DNA of 64,000 nucleotides from positions 372,001 to 436,000 of the forward strand of contig NZ_CP016503.1 of NCBI RefSeq assembly GCF_001693335.1, in the 5' to 3' direction. The notes under the pieces are model-generated. The model saw only the letters and a program-made list of their open reading frames with translations. It was not told the DNA's origin and ran no database searches. This stretch comes from Helicobacter enhydrae. GTDB taxonomy: Bacteria; Campylobacterota; Campylobacteria; Campylobacterales; Helicobacteraceae. Both the position numbers and the translations under genes were made by a program. Below, piece after piece: positions 38,878 to 48,336 of this stretch. Within the stretch, counting starts at the first letter, position 1, and the number at the start of each line of letters is the position of its first letter.

Positions 38878-39338
38878 CACAATCCTTTTTGGTATTTTTT
38901 CAACGCACCTTGCACTTCCAAATCCAATGCCTTTTTTTTGAGTGTCTCACGCTTATCGTGGAGATTTTTGCCCTTAGCGATTCCTATCTCAAGCTTTGCT
39001 CTGTTGCGTTCGTTGAAATACAAGCTCAATGGCACACAAGTCAGTCCTGCTTGTGTCAATGCCCCCAAAATCTTATCAATCTGTTTTTTGTGGAGCAAGA
39101 GCTTCCTTTCTCGGCGTTCATTGGGCTTATAATACCAGTGAGTGGTTTGCAAATGTGTAATATGTGCGTTAAATACAAAAGCCTCGCCTTTCACAATCCT
39201 CACAAAACTATCTTTGAGATTGACACGCCCCGCACGGATGGCTTTGACTTCCGCCCCACTTAGCACCATCCCTGCTTCATAACGCTCCAAAATCTGATAA
39301 TCAAACAAAGCTTTTTTATTGCGTGCTATGACTTTCAT
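38877..39338 (-). CDS. smpB: SsrA-binding protein SmpB
   Basis: 153 residues. Binds tmRNA for trans-translation rescue of stalled ribosomes. Typical sequence: [40 protein letters not shown] and a basic C-terminal tail ([18 protein letters not shown]). It overlaps ispE by ATGA. Confidence 0.97.
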   Translation of the reverse strand: MKVIARNKKALFDYQILERYEAGMVLSGAEVKAIRAGRVNLKDSFVRIVKGEAFVFNAHITHLQTTHWYYKPNERRERKLLLHKKQIDKILGALTQAGLTCVPLSLYFNERNRAKLEIGIAKGKNLHDKRETLKKKALDLEVQGALKKYQKGL

Positions 39339-40090
39339 CTCTTCATCCTAAAAAAACTACTCCCACTCCCACTGAAAAACCACCCATCGCCCAAATCTTG
39401 AGCCACCTCCAACAATTGCGGATAGATTCTGCAGGCTGGTAAATACAAATCATTGAGCTCTTGAGCGACAAATCGATGTAGAAGTTCAGAAGTTGAGAGA
39501 TTGAGCCATTCTATCTTAGCCACTCTATTCCCGCCACAATGTGTATCAAAAGCACGATAAACACTCCCCGTCGCACAGGCAAATGGAGGGGTAAAAATCT
39601 CATATTCATATATTGGCTCGACAAACTCCCCCACCTCTCCCCCCACTCCACAAACATTGGCACTCTCAAAACCACTCACAAAAAAACTCACATCGCTCCC
39701 CACCCTTTGTGCCACTTGCAAGATTTCCAAATACTCTATTCCAAAATAAGAAGCAATGTGTGTGAGAAATGCTCCAGCATTCGCACTACCCCCACCAAGT
39801 CCTGCCCCGCAAGGAATACGCTTACACACCTCTATGCGACACCCCTCCACTTCTTGAGCATACGCAGGAAAAGATTTTGCAAACTCTTCTTTTGCCTTAA
39901 AAATGAGATTGTCTTGCATTACGCAATCAAACTCCCCACAAATCTCAAAAGCATCTCCACCCCAACGCACTTCCATCTCATCATACAAAGCCCCATAAGC
40001 CAAAACAAATCTTGACAAAATCCTATGCATCCCCTCATCATTCGCCCCCAACACATTGAGAAAGATATTGATTTTTGGGTAGATTCTCAT
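39335..40090 (-). CDS. ispE: 4-diphosphocytidyl-2-C-methyl-D-erythritol kinase
   Basis: GHMP kinase of the MEP isoprenoid pathway. 251 residues, slightly short. It has [10 protein letters not shown] at the N-terminus, the ATP loop [18 protein letters not shown] near residue 95, and the C-terminal [10 protein letters not shown]. Four-base overlaps with csrA and smpB indicate one transcript. Confidence 0.93.
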   Translation of the reverse strand: MRIYPKINIFLNVLGANDEGMHRILSRFVLAYGALYDEMEVRWGGDAFEICGEFDCVMQDNLIFKAKEEFAKSFPAYAQEVEGCRIEVCKRIPCGAGLGGGSANAGAFLTHIASYFGIEYLEILQVAQRVGSDVSFFVSGFESANVCGVGGEVGEFVEPIYEYEIFTPPFACATGSVYRAFDTHCGGNRVAKIEWLNLSTSELLHRFVAQELNDLYLPACRIYPQLLEVAQDLGDGWFFSGSGSSFFRMKR

Positions 40091-40317
40091 TTTTTTAGAT
40101 GTTTAGAAATATCTTCAAGTTGGCTAAGATTGGGCAGAACGATCGCTTGTTGATTCTGATTGACCACCGCCTCTTTCAACTCAGAACGCAAAATAAGCAT
40201 TTGAGGCGGAGCTTCAAAGCCTAACCTCACGCTACCTTTATCAATAGAAATCACCTTGATTACGATATTTTCACCAATAACGATACTCTCTTCACTCTTT
40301 CGCGACAAAATCAACAT
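40087..40317 (-). CDS. csrA: Carbon storage regulator CsrA
   Basis: 76 residues: [20 protein letters not shown], then [17 protein letters not shown], the RNA-binding dimer core. It binds GGA motifs in mRNA leaders; in campylobacteria it controls flagellin and stress genes. It overlaps truB by seven bases and ispE by four; AGGAT lies within the truB end. Confidence 0.97.
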   Translation of the reverse strand: MLILSRKSEESIVIGENIVIKVISIDKGSVRLGFEAPPQMLILRSELKEAVVNQNQQAIVLPNLSQLEDISKHLKK

Positions 40318-41144
40318 CTAGGCATCCTATTTAAGTGGTATCGGATTTCTCCGTCTTGTTTGAATGAAATTATAGAAAAAAAATCATCATACACAACACA
40401 ATAAACTTCCCCTTCGCGATTTTTTTGATTCTGTATCTGAAATTTTTTGCCATCAAAAATACGCTCACGCTCACTTTCCAAAACAATCCTTGAACACCCC
40501 AAAACACTCAATGGATCCAACTCCCTCATCGCACAATGACGCCCTAGCTCGACCTCGCCCTCACTCACTCTTCTCAAAGAGCTCAATGCCCCAACGACCC
40601 CCAACCTCTGTGCCAAAATCTCCCCAACAGAACGGACATATCCCCCCTCACTCACACAGATTCTAAAATGAACAAATGGATGTCTATAATGCAAAAGCTC
40701 AATCTCAAATATCTCCATCGTTGCTTCTTGCATTTCAAACTCCACTCCACTGCGCGCCAAAGTATATGCACGCACGCCGTTGATGTGTTTGGCACTAAAT
40801 TTGGGAGGAGTGTATCTCAAAGCTCCCTGCAAATCAGCCATTAGACTTTGCAAAACCCCTACCTCCACCTCTGCAACCTCTTGGACACTTTGGATCTGCT
40901 CAATGTCTAGACTTGCACTCTTTGCCCCAAGCCACAAAGTCGCCTCATAGGTTTTTTTGCCCTTTTTGATATAAGGAAAAAGACGCGTATAAGCCCCTGT
41001 TGCAATGATCAATGCCCCACTTGCAAATGGATCAAGAGTCCCAGAATACCCGCATTTTTTCCATTTGTGCTGTTTTTTCAAACGCATCAAAAACGCATTG
41101 GAGCTAATCCCTGCGGGTTTATCCACGACAAAGAGATGATTCAT
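40311..41144 (-). CDS. truB: tRNA pseudouridine(55) synthase
   Basis: 277 residues. [14 protein letters not shown] and the catalytic Asp in [18 protein letters not shown] identify TruB, with YEATLWLGA and the conserved [12 protein letters not shown]. It makes pseudouridine 55 in the T loop of tRNAs. It overlaps rdgB and csrA. Confidence 0.96.
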   Translation of the reverse strand: MNHLFVVDKPAGISSNAFLMRLKKQHKWKKCGYSGTLDPFASGALIIATGAYTRLFPYIKKGKKTYEATLWLGAKSASLDIEQIQSVQEVAEVEVGVLQSLMADLQGALRYTPPKFSAKHINGVRAYTLARSGVEFEMQEATMEIFEIELLHYRHPFVHFRICVSEGGYVRSVGEILAQRLGVVGALSSLRRVSEGEVELGRHCAMRELDPLSVLGCSRIVLESERERIFDGKKFQIQNQKNREGEVYCVVYDDFFSIISFKQDGEIRYHLNRMPRC

Positions 41145-41752
41145 CGTTGATTCACAAATGCTTGAAATTGTTTCAAAGCAAGATAGCGATGTGAGAGAGA
41201 GTTTTTCTCCGCAATGTGATTGAGTGTCTGTGTATGACCATCAGGGATAAACAAAAGATCATAGCCAAATGCTTCATTATCAAGCTCATAATGCCCCACT
41301 TTGCCTTCTAGCACGCCACAAAAACATTGCTCCACCCTTGCCCCTTTGATCATCCCCACCACAGCAATCGCACACACAAAAGCAGCTTTGCTCTCACACA
41401 CTCCAACCTCATCTAGAGATTCTAGCAATTTCAGATTGTTTGCCTCATCACTCGCGTTTGTATCGCACACGCCAAGATTGGCATACCTCGCACTATACAC
41501 TCCGGGCATTCCACCAAGTGCCTCCACACACAAGCCACTATCATCTGCAAGCACTAGATAATCCTCACTCAACTGCAAACGATTTGCAATCTCTTTTGCT
41601 TTAATCATCGCATTTTGCTCAAAACTCTCACCATTTTCACAAATCTCCACCAAATCAATCCAATCTGTATAAGATGAAACTTCCACACCTCTCAAAATCT
41701 GCTCGATCTCTTTGATTTTCTTTGCATTCTGACTTGCCAAAATGACTTTCAT
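41141..41752 (-). CDS. rdgB: dITP/XTP pyrophosphatase (HAM1/RdgB family)
   Basis: 203 residues from ATG 41752, which has AAGGAG at five bases (earlier ATG/GTG codons are too close to it). LASQNAKKIKEIEQIL, LADDSGLCVEALGGMPGVYS with SARYA, and SHRYLALKQF are the family motifs. It removes deaminated purine triphosphates from the nucleotide pool. First gene of the long minus-strand series and divergent from the MFS gene. Confidence 0.95.
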   Translation of the reverse strand: MKVILASQNAKKIKEIEQILRGVEVSSYTDWIDLVEICENGESFEQNAMIKAKEIANRLQLSEDYLVLADDSGLCVEALGGMPGVYSARYANLGVCDTNASDEANNLKLLESLDEVGVCESKAAFVCAIAVVGMIKGARVEQCFCGVLEGKVGHYELDNEAFGYDLLFIPDGHTQTLNHIAEKNSLSHRYLALKQFQAFVNQR

Positions 41753-41840
41753 CATCACTCCTTCTCACAAATTCCTGCTTATTTGGATAAAATCTCAAAT
41801 TTTTAGAATCATAATTTTAAAACAAAACAAAGGTATCTCA

Positions 41841-43160
41841 ATGCAAAAACAACCCTCATTGTTCAAACAAACCCTCCCACTCACGCTGATTACATCATTG
41901 CGGTTTTTTGGTCTTTTTATCGTGATGCCAACGATTGCTATTTATGCCATATCGCTTGGAGCATCGCCATTGATGGTAGGACTCATCGTTGGTGGATACA
42001 ATCTCACACAAATCATTTTTCAAACCCCTTTTGGAATCTTGGGCGACAAATATGACAAACGCTTGGTGATTGCCTTTGGATTGGCAATCTTTGCATTTGG
42101 TTCGTTTCTGTGTGCGTGGAGTGATCATCTGTGGATTTTGATCATCGGACGCTTTTTGCAAGGTGTGGGTGCTGTCTCAAGTGTGATTTCTGCGTTGATT
42201 GCCGATCTCTCGCCAGAAGAAAAACGCACCAAATCAATGGCGATTATGGGGGCAGGTATTTCTGTAAGCTTTATGCTTGCAATGTTTATTGGACCCGTGC
42301 TCTTTGGGTTTTATGGAGGGAAATTCCTCTTTTGGCTCACAGGGGCTTTGGCACTCTTGAGTATTGGCATACTTTTTTACAAAGTTCCAAAACCTCCCAA
42401 AATCACCTATAGCTTTGATAACACACAACAAGAAAATTTCCTCAAAAATCGCAATTTGTGGGTGATGCACCTTAGTTCATTTCTACAAAAAGCACTCATT
42501 AGTTGTGGCTTCATCATTATCCCCCTAATGCTTCATCAAGATTTTGGATTTTCTCAAAGTGATTTGTGGAAATTCTACGCTCCTGCAGGGGTATTGGGGC
42601 TTTTTGCGATGGCACCTGCTAGTATTTTTGCAGAAAAATATGGATTTTACAAAGCTGTAATGAGCGTGGGGGTTTTGATTTTTATCGTGGCTTTTATCGG
42701 ATTTTGTCTATCTGATTATGGGCAAATCCTATGGCTTTTTGCATTGAGTATTTTGCTGTTTTTTGTGGCACTTGATATTCATGAGCCGATTATGCAGTCT
42801 CTAGCGAGTAAATACCCCAAATCATTCCAAAGAAGCTCTGCTCTTGGGCTTTTTACTACTTTTGGATTTTTGGGTTCATTTGTCGGAGCAATCTTGGGGG
42901 GAGTGCTTTATCACACTATTGGCTTATTCTACTTGGCACTAGGCATTAGTTGTGTTTGTATTCTTTGGATTCTTATCATTGCTCTATTGTTAGACAATCC
43001 TCCAAAAAACAAAACACTTTTTCTCCACTCATATTCTGACATCCGCCTCTTGCAACGGCTTGATGGGATCGTGGATTTCTACCACACACAAGAAGTTTTG
43101 ACCATCATCTACAACCCCCAAATCATCTCCGAAAATCAAATCAAAGAAGCACTCCAATAA
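41841..43160 (+). CDS. MFS transporter, YajR-like with C-terminal cytoplasmic domain
   Basis: 439 residues from ATG 41841 (AAAGG seven bases before). Twelve hydrophobic segments; motif A-like GILGDKYDKR in the loop after TM2 and GRFLQGVGAVSSV in TM4. After the last segment comes a soluble tail of about 65 residues (residues 375-439, ending NPQIISENQIKEAL). It resembles the ferredoxin-like YAM domain of E. coli YajR, whose substrate is unknown. A drug or metabolite exporter is plausible; no substrate can be read from the sequence. Confidence 0.85.
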   Translation: MQKQPSLFKQTLPLTLITSLRFFGLFIVMPTIAIYAISLGASPLMVGLIVGGYNLTQIIFQTPFGILGDKYDKRLVIAFGLAIFAFGSFLCAWSDHLWILIIGRFLQGVGAVSSVISALIADLSPEEKRTKSMAIMGAGISVSFMLAMFIGPVLFGFYGGKFLFWLTGALALLSIGILFYKVPKPPKITYSFDNTQQENFLKNRNLWVMHLSSFLQKALISCGFIIIPLMLHQDFGFSQSDLWKFYAPAGVLGLFAMAPASIFAEKYGFYKAVMSVGVLIFIVAFIGFCLSDYGQILWLFALSILLFFVALDIHEPIMQSLASKYPKSFQRSSALGLFTTFGFLGSFVGAILGGVLYHTIGLFYLALGISCVCILWILIIALLLDNPPKNKTLFLHSYSDIRLLQRLDGIVDFYHTQEVLTIIYNPQIISENQIKEALQ

Positions 43161-43161
43161 T

Positions 43162-43182
43162 CCAAAGCACTCATTGCTTTGG
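43162..43182 (+). terminator. Hairpin after the MFS gene
   Basis: CCAAAGCA and TGCTTTGG form a perfect 8-bp stem with the loop CTCAT, one base after the stop codon. There is no T-run, so it may be a weak terminator or a 3'-end stabiliser. Confidence 0.4.
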
Positions 43183-43272
43183 CAGACAGAAGTTCTCCTC
43201 TTTGGCAAACTCGCCCAAACAAAGAAATTATCAAAATTCTGATAAAATCACAAAAACTACTTAAGGAAATCT

Positions 43273-43713
43273 ATGACACTCTCACAAGATCTTTATGACA
43301 CACTGCAAACCTATATCCAAAATTGCGATTGCAATCTCTATGACATCATCATCACAAAAGAGTTCAATCAAGATGTTTTGCGTATTATGATCACCTCTCC
43401 TCAAGGTATCACACTAGATAAATGCCAAGAGGTGAGTAACCTCATCTCTCCACTTCTAGATGTCCAAGACCCCTTCAGCTCTCCATACACGCTTGAAGTC
43501 AGCTCCCCGGGCATTGAGCGGATTCTCAAATCTCCACGCCATTTCAAGTATTCCATAGGCGAAACACTAGAAGTGCGTCTCCTTGACAAAAGCACAATCA
43601 TTGGCACGCTCCACTCAAGCGATGATGAAAAATTCACACTAGAAATCGAAGGAAACACACAGACATTTTTCTATCATCAAACCAAAAAAGTCAAAACTTT
43701 TTTTGAGTGGTAA
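43273..43713 (+). CDS. rimP: Ribosome maturation factor RimP
   Basis: 146 residues. SSPGIERILKSPRHFKYSIG is the RimP signature; the N-terminal domain and a C-terminal SH3-like domain are complete. It assists assembly of the 30S head. AAGGAAA precedes the ATG. A possible -10 (TAAAAT) lies at 43243-43248. It overlaps ribD (TAATG). Confidence 0.93.
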   Translation: MTLSQDLYDTLQTYIQNCDCNLYDIIITKEFNQDVLRIMITSPQGITLDKCQEVSNLISPLLDVQDPFSSPYTLEVSSPGIERILKSPRHFKYSIGETLEVRLLDKSTIIGTLHSSDDEKFTLEIEGNTQTFFYHQTKKVKTFFEW

Positions 43714-44744
43714 TGAAGTGGAAGTTTTATGAGACTTTGATGTCTCTTGCGATTGCCAAAGCGTGGGAAACTCAAACTCTTGCACTCCCCAACCCTAGCG
43801 TAGGTGCTTTGATCCTCTCTCCACAAGGAGAAATTTTAGCCCTATGTGCTCATCATAAAGCAGGTGAAGCACACGCTGAGCTTCTAGCGGCCAAAGAAGC
43901 CCTTATGCTTCTTAGACCCTCCACCGCCCAATCACTCCAAAATCTCACACCCAAACAACTCTATGATTTCATTATCCAGCACCACGACAATGCTTTCAAT
44001 GATTGTTTGTTTTTTGTGACATTAGAACCCTGTAATCATTATGGCAAAACGCCACCCTGCTCCACACTACTCTCCCACCTCAAGCCCAAAGCCGTCATTA
44101 TCGGAGCCAATGAGAGCAACCCCAAAGCACAAGGAGGAATCCACACGCTAAACACGGCAAACATAGACACCATCACAGGAGTGTTGCAACAACAATGCCA
44201 AGATCTCCTCTATCCTTTCAGCAAATTTCAACATCAAGGTTTTTTGAATCTCTTCAAAATCGCACAAAATCTCAATGGGAGCTACACGCACGGGCAGATT
44301 TCAAACCCCAACACCAAAGCCTTCACGCATTCCCAACGCAGTGTTGCAACACGCCTCATCATTTCAGGCAACACGATTATCCAAGACAAACCACGCCTTG
44401 ATGTGCGTTGTGCCTATCCTCGATTCACCCAAATCCCACAAATCCAAATTCTCACACGCCAACACCTCACGCCCCAAATGCTTGAATGTATCCAAGCCCC
44501 CTCTATCTCAATCCACTCTAGCATTGATTCGCTCAATTTAACAGATGGATTTAATATCATTGAGGGGGGGTATGCTTTGCTTGAAAGCCTAAAACACCAG
44601 ATCGATTTGCTTTTGGTGATTTTATCAGCTGATTTTGGAGGGACTGCCCCTCAAGTGATTCCACAAATGCAAGGAGAAGTATTGCACACACATCTAATCG
44701 ATCACCCACACCATAAGGATATGTTGATATGGATCAAACCCTAA
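43713..44744 (+). CDS. ribD: Riboflavin biosynthesis deaminase/reductase RibD
   Basis: 343 residues. Deaminase domain (1-150) with zinc ligands in HAELLAAKEA and in PCNHYGKTPPC, the catalytic Glu in the HAE motif. The reductase domain (160-343) is shorter and less conserved than in E. coli, as I recall for H. pylori RibG. It converts the early pyrimidine intermediate towards riboflavin. A run of seven G (44564-44570) encodes IEGGY; it is too short to call phase variable. It overlaps the next gene by 16 bases. Confidence 0.9.
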   Translation: MKWKFYETLMSLAIAKAWETQTLALPNPSVGALILSPQGEILALCAHHKAGEAHAELLAAKEALMLLRPSTAQSLQNLTPKQLYDFIIQHHDNAFNDCLFFVTLEPCNHYGKTPPCSTLLSHLKPKAVIIGANESNPKAQGGIHTLNTANIDTITGVLQQQCQDLLYPFSKFQHQGFLNLFKIAQNLNGSYTHGQISNPNTKAFTHSQRSVATRLIISGNTIIQDKPRLDVRCAYPRFTQIPQIQILTRQHLTPQMLECIQAPSISIHSSIDSLNLTDGFNIIEGGYALLESLKHQIDLLLVILSADFGGTAPQVIPQMQGEVLHTHLIDHPHHKDMLIWIKP

Positions 44745-45469
44745 CGCCCACACGCCTATACCAACTCAGTGATGGCTACTGCTACAATAGTGATAGCTTG
44801 TTTTTGTTTGATTTTGCACTTCCTTTTATGAAAGCCAAGCAAACCCTGCTTGATGTGGGGTGTGGTAGTGGGATTTTGGCAAAACTTGCACAAAAATACG
44901 GCAATGTCGTGCCAACATTGATAGAAAAAGATCGCTCAATGGCATTTCTAGCTCAAATCAATCTCCCTGATTCTCAAGTGTTGTGCCAAGATTTTTTGGA
45001 TTTTTATACAGAATACAAGTTTGACATCATCATCTCAAACCCCCCGTTTTATCGAGGAGACATCATTCCCTCCAAAAATCCTAGAATCAACCTTGCACGC
45101 AATGAAAAATCACTCCCTATCGATTTGTTTCTCAAGCAAGTCAAAAGATGTTTGAAGCCAAATGGAAACTTCTTTTTTTGCTATGACGCTAGAGAAGTCC
45201 ATCGCGTATTTTTTGCCCTCAAAAATCTCGGATTTAACGCCCAAGTCGCTCGTTTCGTCTATCCCAAAATCAACCAAAGTGCGACACTAGCACTCATCTA
45301 TGCCAAAATCCAAAGCAAACAAAGCCTCAATATCCTCCCACCGCTCATCACCCACATTGGCAAATCTCAAAACGATTATTCTGATGAAGTGTGCGAGATT
45401 TATAAAAAATGCAACACCTATAGCATCAAAGTCCATTCTGCAGATTTACTCACAGAATCTTCACGCTAA
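44729..45469 (+). CDS. TrmN6/YfiC-like tRNA adenine-N6 methyltransferase
   Basis: 246 residues. SAM motif I LLDVGCGSGILAKLAQ near residue 40 and the N6-adenine motif IISNPPFYRGD near residue 108. This layout (small Rossmann MTase, NPPF/Y, no extra DNA-recognition domain) fits YfiC, which methylates A37 of tRNA1(Val). Its stop overlaps the stop of modC on the other strand (convergent). AAGGA lies nine bases before the ATG. Confidence 0.83.
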   Translation: MDQTLTPTRLYQLSDGYCYNSDSLFLFDFALPFMKAKQTLLDVGCGSGILAKLAQKYGNVVPTLIEKDRSMAFLAQINLPDSQVLCQDFLDFYTEYKFDIIISNPPFYRGDIIPSKNPRINLARNEKSLPIDLFLKQVKRCLKPNGNFFFCYDAREVHRVFFALKNLGFNAQVARFVYPKINQSATLALIYAKIQSKQSLNILPPLITHIGKSQNDYSDEVCEIYKKCNTYSIKVHSADLLTESSR

Positions 45470-46317
45470 TCAAGTTTTTCTAGCATAGGAGAAAATGCCT
45501 TAAAAGTCATTCTCACTTTGCTCCCCTCTTGCACATTCTCCAACTCTCCCCTATTGCATACAAACGAAAGAACCTCACTTCCGACAAGGACTTGAATCTG
45601 AGCTGTAATAGAAAAATACTCTATCGCCAAAACCTCGCCATCTAGACAAATATTATTGTGCAAAAACCTATGCTTAGGCGTTGTGATCTTAGCAATCCTA
45701 CCATTCTCAAGGCACATCACCTTATCACTCAAGCGATACACTTCAGAAATGCTATGACTGACAACAATCATCACAAAGCCAAATTCTTTTTGCAATAGAT
45801 TCACTTCACATATCAAATGATTCTTGATCTCATCATCCAAAGCACTAAAAGGCTCATCTAGAAGCAAAATCTTGGGCTCACTTGCCAACGCCCTTGCTAA
45901 CGCTACGCGTTGAGACTGCCCACCAGAGAGTTTGGCAGGTTTGTGCATCGCAATCCCACCAAGCCCCATCATCTCTATAAGCTGATTGACACGCTTGGGG
46001 TTGGCGTTTTTGGAATATGCGATATTTTGCATCACATTGAGATTGGGGAACAAGGCATAATCTTGAAACACAAAACCTATCTTACGCTTTTGTGGAGGCA
46101 ATATCAATACCCCATCATTCCAAACCTCCCCATCAACAACAACCCTACCTTGATCAATCCCAGATAGACCCGCAAGAACTCTCAAAATCGTGCTTTTCCC
46201 CACACCGCTTTTGCCAAACAAGCTCACACGCTCACCAAAGCCAATCCTCCCTTTGACATCAAGCTCAAACTCCCCATCACTCCCTGCCAAAGTTTTGGCA
46301 AATGCAAACTCAATCAT
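45466..46317 (-). CDS. modC: Molybdate ABC transporter, ATP-binding protein
   Basis: 283 residues from ATG 46317, which overlaps the modB stop (ATGA). Walker A is LFGKSGVGKSTILR, the ABC signature is KLSGGQSQRVALARAL, Walker B is ILLLDEPFSALD, and the H-loop is VVSHS. A short C-terminal region (about 225-283) resembles a single TOBE-like fold. It powers molybdate import, which NapA needs. Last gene of the mod set; convergent with the tRNA methyltransferase gene. Confidence 0.93.
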   Translation of the reverse strand: MIEFAFAKTLAGSDGEFELDVKGRIGFGERVSLFGKSGVGKSTILRVLAGLSGIDQGRVVVDGEVWNDGVLILPPQKRKIGFVFQDYALFPNLNVMQNIAYSKNANPKRVNQLIEMMGLGGIAMHKPAKLSGGQSQRVALARALASEPKILLLDEPFSALDDEIKNHLICEVNLLQKEFGFVMIVVSHSISEVYRLSDKVMCLENGRIAKITTPKHRFLHNNICLDGEVLAIEYFSITAQIQVLVGSEVLSFVCNRGELENVQEGSKVRMTFKAFSPMLEKLD

Positions 46318-46982
46318 TTGGCACCCAAATATTTTTGATTGACATACAAAATCAAAAGCAAAAGACTCCCACACACCACAAGCAAAGTCAATGCATATTG
46401 ATGTGCCAACTCATATTGAGCATCAATCACCATTTCATAAATTGCAATACTAGCCACACGCGTGCTTCCAGCCTGATTGCCCCCGATCACAGCCACAACG
46501 CCAAATTCACCAACAGAATGGACAAAAGTCCCAATCAATGCAATCAACAAAGAGGGTTTGATGTTGGGGAGCAAAACTTTTATCAATGTATAAAACTTCC
46601 CACGCCCCAAAATATAACTAGCCTCACTTAGATGAATTGGCAAAGACTGCAGACCACTTTTGATTGGATTGACCATAAAAGGCAGACCAAAAATCACACT
46701 CCCTAGCAAAATACCCTCAAAGCTAAAAACAAGCCTAAGATCAAGATAAGTATCTAGAAACTGCCCCAAAGGACTAAGGTTGGGGCTAAAAAGCAAAAGT
46801 AGATAGAAACCAAGCACGGTGGGAGGGAGCATCAAAGGAAGCCAGACCAAAACCTCAACTAGCATTTTCAATGCACCCCTAGAACAAGAGAGATAATACC
46901 CCAAACAGATTCCGATCGGGAAAAGTATCACCATCGTGCAAAACGCAAGAGAAAAAGTGAGTTGCATTGTTTGAACAAACAT
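46314..46982 (-). CDS. modB: Molybdate ABC transporter, permease
   Basis: 222 residues, five to six membrane segments, with the ABC-permease EAA-type loop (SEASYILGRGKFYTLIKVLL) and HSVGEFGVVAVIGGN, a segment typical of ModB. ATG 46982 overlaps the preceding stop by four bases, with AGAGGG as ribosome site. Confidence 0.94.
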   Translation of the reverse strand: MFVQTMQLTFSLAFCTMVILFPIGICLGYYLSCSRGALKMLVEVLVWLPLMLPPTVLGFYLLLLFSPNLSPLGQFLDTYLDLRLVFSFEGILLGSVIFGLPFMVNPIKSGLQSLPIHLSEASYILGRGKFYTLIKVLLPNIKPSLLIALIGTFVHSVGEFGVVAVIGGNQAGSTRVASIAIYEMVIDAQYELAHQYALTLLVVCGSLLLLILYVNQKYLGAK

Positions 46983-47374
46983 CAAGCCCTCTTTTGCACA
47001 ATCAAATCGCTAGACTTCACAAACCAATAAAACTTGTCGTGTTGCTCGACCTGAAGCTCACGCAACGCCTCATAGGTGATCAATGCACAAACCTTGGTTT
47101 CCAAAACATCAAACTCCACTCTAGCCAAAACCCCATTATGCTCAATGTGCAAAATGGGCGAGAGGAACTTATTACGCGCACTAATCAACCCCGCACTTTT
47201 GGGATGTGCCAACATCACATCGCTTTCTTTGAAGCACAAATCAACCTGCTCCCATAGCACATAATCCCCACCCAAACCCACTGCACTGAAGCAATAATCT
47301 TGGGCAGACATTTTGATAAAAAGTATGTTTTCACTCTCTTGCAGTGAAATGATTTGTGCTTTGAGCTGATTCAT
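46982..47374 (-). CDS. TOBE/Mop-domain molybdate-binding protein
   Basis: 130 residues, soluble. The C-terminal half (about 65-128, with NKFLSPILHIEHNGVLARVEF) is a Mop/TOBE-type domain that binds molybdate; the N-terminal half looks like a second, more diverged copy. I recall a comparable small gene between modA and modB in Campylobacter jejuni. It may store molybdate or regulate. It overlaps both neighbours by a few bases. Confidence 0.8.
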   Translation of the reverse strand: MNQLKAQIISLQESENILFIKMSAQDYCFSAVGLGGDYVLWEQVDLCFKESDVMLAHPKSAGLISARNKFLSPILHIEHNGVLARVEFDVLETKVCALITYEALRELQVEQHDKFYWFVKSSDLIVQKRA

Positions 47375-48099
47375 TTTGCCCTTTTGTAGCCATAACGCTC
47401 AAAAATCCCTTGCCCCACAGAGCTAAGCACAAAACGAGCAAAGGCTGAGGCGATATCATTGTTTTTGGTTTGCTCCAAGACCACAAAAGCTTGTTTGATT
47501 GGTGGATACAAATCATCATCCAAAACCCTATAAGTGAAACTTTTGTCATTAATCACTAGCGACAAAGCACTCAACCCAAGATCTGCATTTCCACTCTTGA
47601 CATAAGACAATGCCATTCCCACAGAATCCCCCACAACAAGCTTGTGAGCCACATCAGCATACGCACCGATATTTTTCAGAAACTCCACACCTGCAAAACC
47701 ATAGGGAGCAAGTTTGGGGTTTGCGATTGCAATATGCTTGACAGATGAAGACTGCAAAACCTTGAAAGTAGATAGATTCAAATCTTTGGTAGTGCATAGC
47801 ACAAGTGTGCCAAACGCATAGACTTGCGGCTCTCCAAGGACATAGCCTTGCTGAAACAATTTTTGTGGTTTGTCTTCATCTGCTGAAAAAAACAAATCCG
47901 CCTTCGCCCCATTGATAATCTGTGCATACGCCTTTCCTGAAGAAAGAAAGCTTAGATTGATAGAAACATCTGGATAATCTTGCAAAAACTCCTGTTTCAC
48001 TTCCTCCAAAACAAGTCTCAAATTGGCAGCAGCCAAGATATTCAACTCTTTGCCAAAAATCGCTACGCTCAAAGCCATACAAAAAAACAAAACACGCAT
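47371..48099 (-). CDS. modA: Molybdate-binding periplasmic protein
   Basis: 242 residues with a signal peptide (about 1-16). LNILAAANLRLVLEEVKQEF and SFLSSGKAYAQIINGAKADL hold the anion-contact Ser/Ala positions of ModA, followed by LFFSADEDKPQKL. It delivers molybdate to ModBC. AAGGAAG precedes the ATG. A candidate ModE-like site lies 17 bases upstream of the start. Confidence 0.94.
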   Translation of the reverse strand: MRVLFFCMALSVAIFGKELNILAAANLRLVLEEVKQEFLQDYPDVSINLSFLSSGKAYAQIINGAKADLFFSADEDKPQKLFQQGYVLGEPQVYAFGTLVLCTTKDLNLSTFKVLQSSSVKHIAIANPKLAPYGFAGVEFLKNIGAYADVAHKLVVGDSVGMALSYVKSGNADLGLSALSLVINDKSFTYRVLDDDLYPPIKQAFVVLEQTKNNDIASAFARFVLSSVGQGIFERYGYKRAK

Positions 48100-48115
48100 T
48101 TTGACTTCCTTTTAT

Positions 48116-48139
48116 CGTTATTTCCAAAAATATATAATG
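48116..48139 (-). promoter_or_regulatory. Candidate ModE-like operator of the mod operon
   Basis: Imperfect inverted repeat with outer arms CGTTAT and ATAATG, 24 bases long, directly upstream of modA within an AT-rich promoter-like stretch. E. coli ModE operators have outer CGTTAT/ATAACG-type arms. Only six of eight arm positions match, and no modE gene is visible here. Confidence 0.3.
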
Positions 48140-48298
48140 CTATCACAAAAAATAAGAGATACAGAGCAAACTATCACTTTGCACTCTAGCCAATTGTCTG
48201 ACGCAAATATGGCTAGACAAATATGGGGGATCACAACAAACAAACATTCAACGCCATCTATTCTGTCCGATGAGCATCAAAATCGCTTTTGCTTTTTA

Positions 48299-48323
48299 CC
48301 CCACAGATATTGTATCTATGGGG
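48299..48323 (-). terminator. Hairpin between the nap and mod operons
   Basis: CCCCA-C-AGATA and TATCT-A-TGGGG form a stem with one mismatch and the loop TTG, 14 bases after the napB stop. There is no T-run in the nap direction, so it may slow decay or partly terminate. The rest of 48100-48336 holds no gene. Confidence 0.4.
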
Positions 48324-48336
48324 CATTTGAGCGATC

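Noticed and set aside
44564-44570. G7 run in ribD as a phase-variation tract
   Set aside because: Seven bases is short for slippage at contingency rates; the gene is intact and essential in type.
48299-48323. Strong factor-independent terminator after napB
   Set aside because: The stem is good but no T-run follows in the nap direction; kept only as a low-confidence hairpin.
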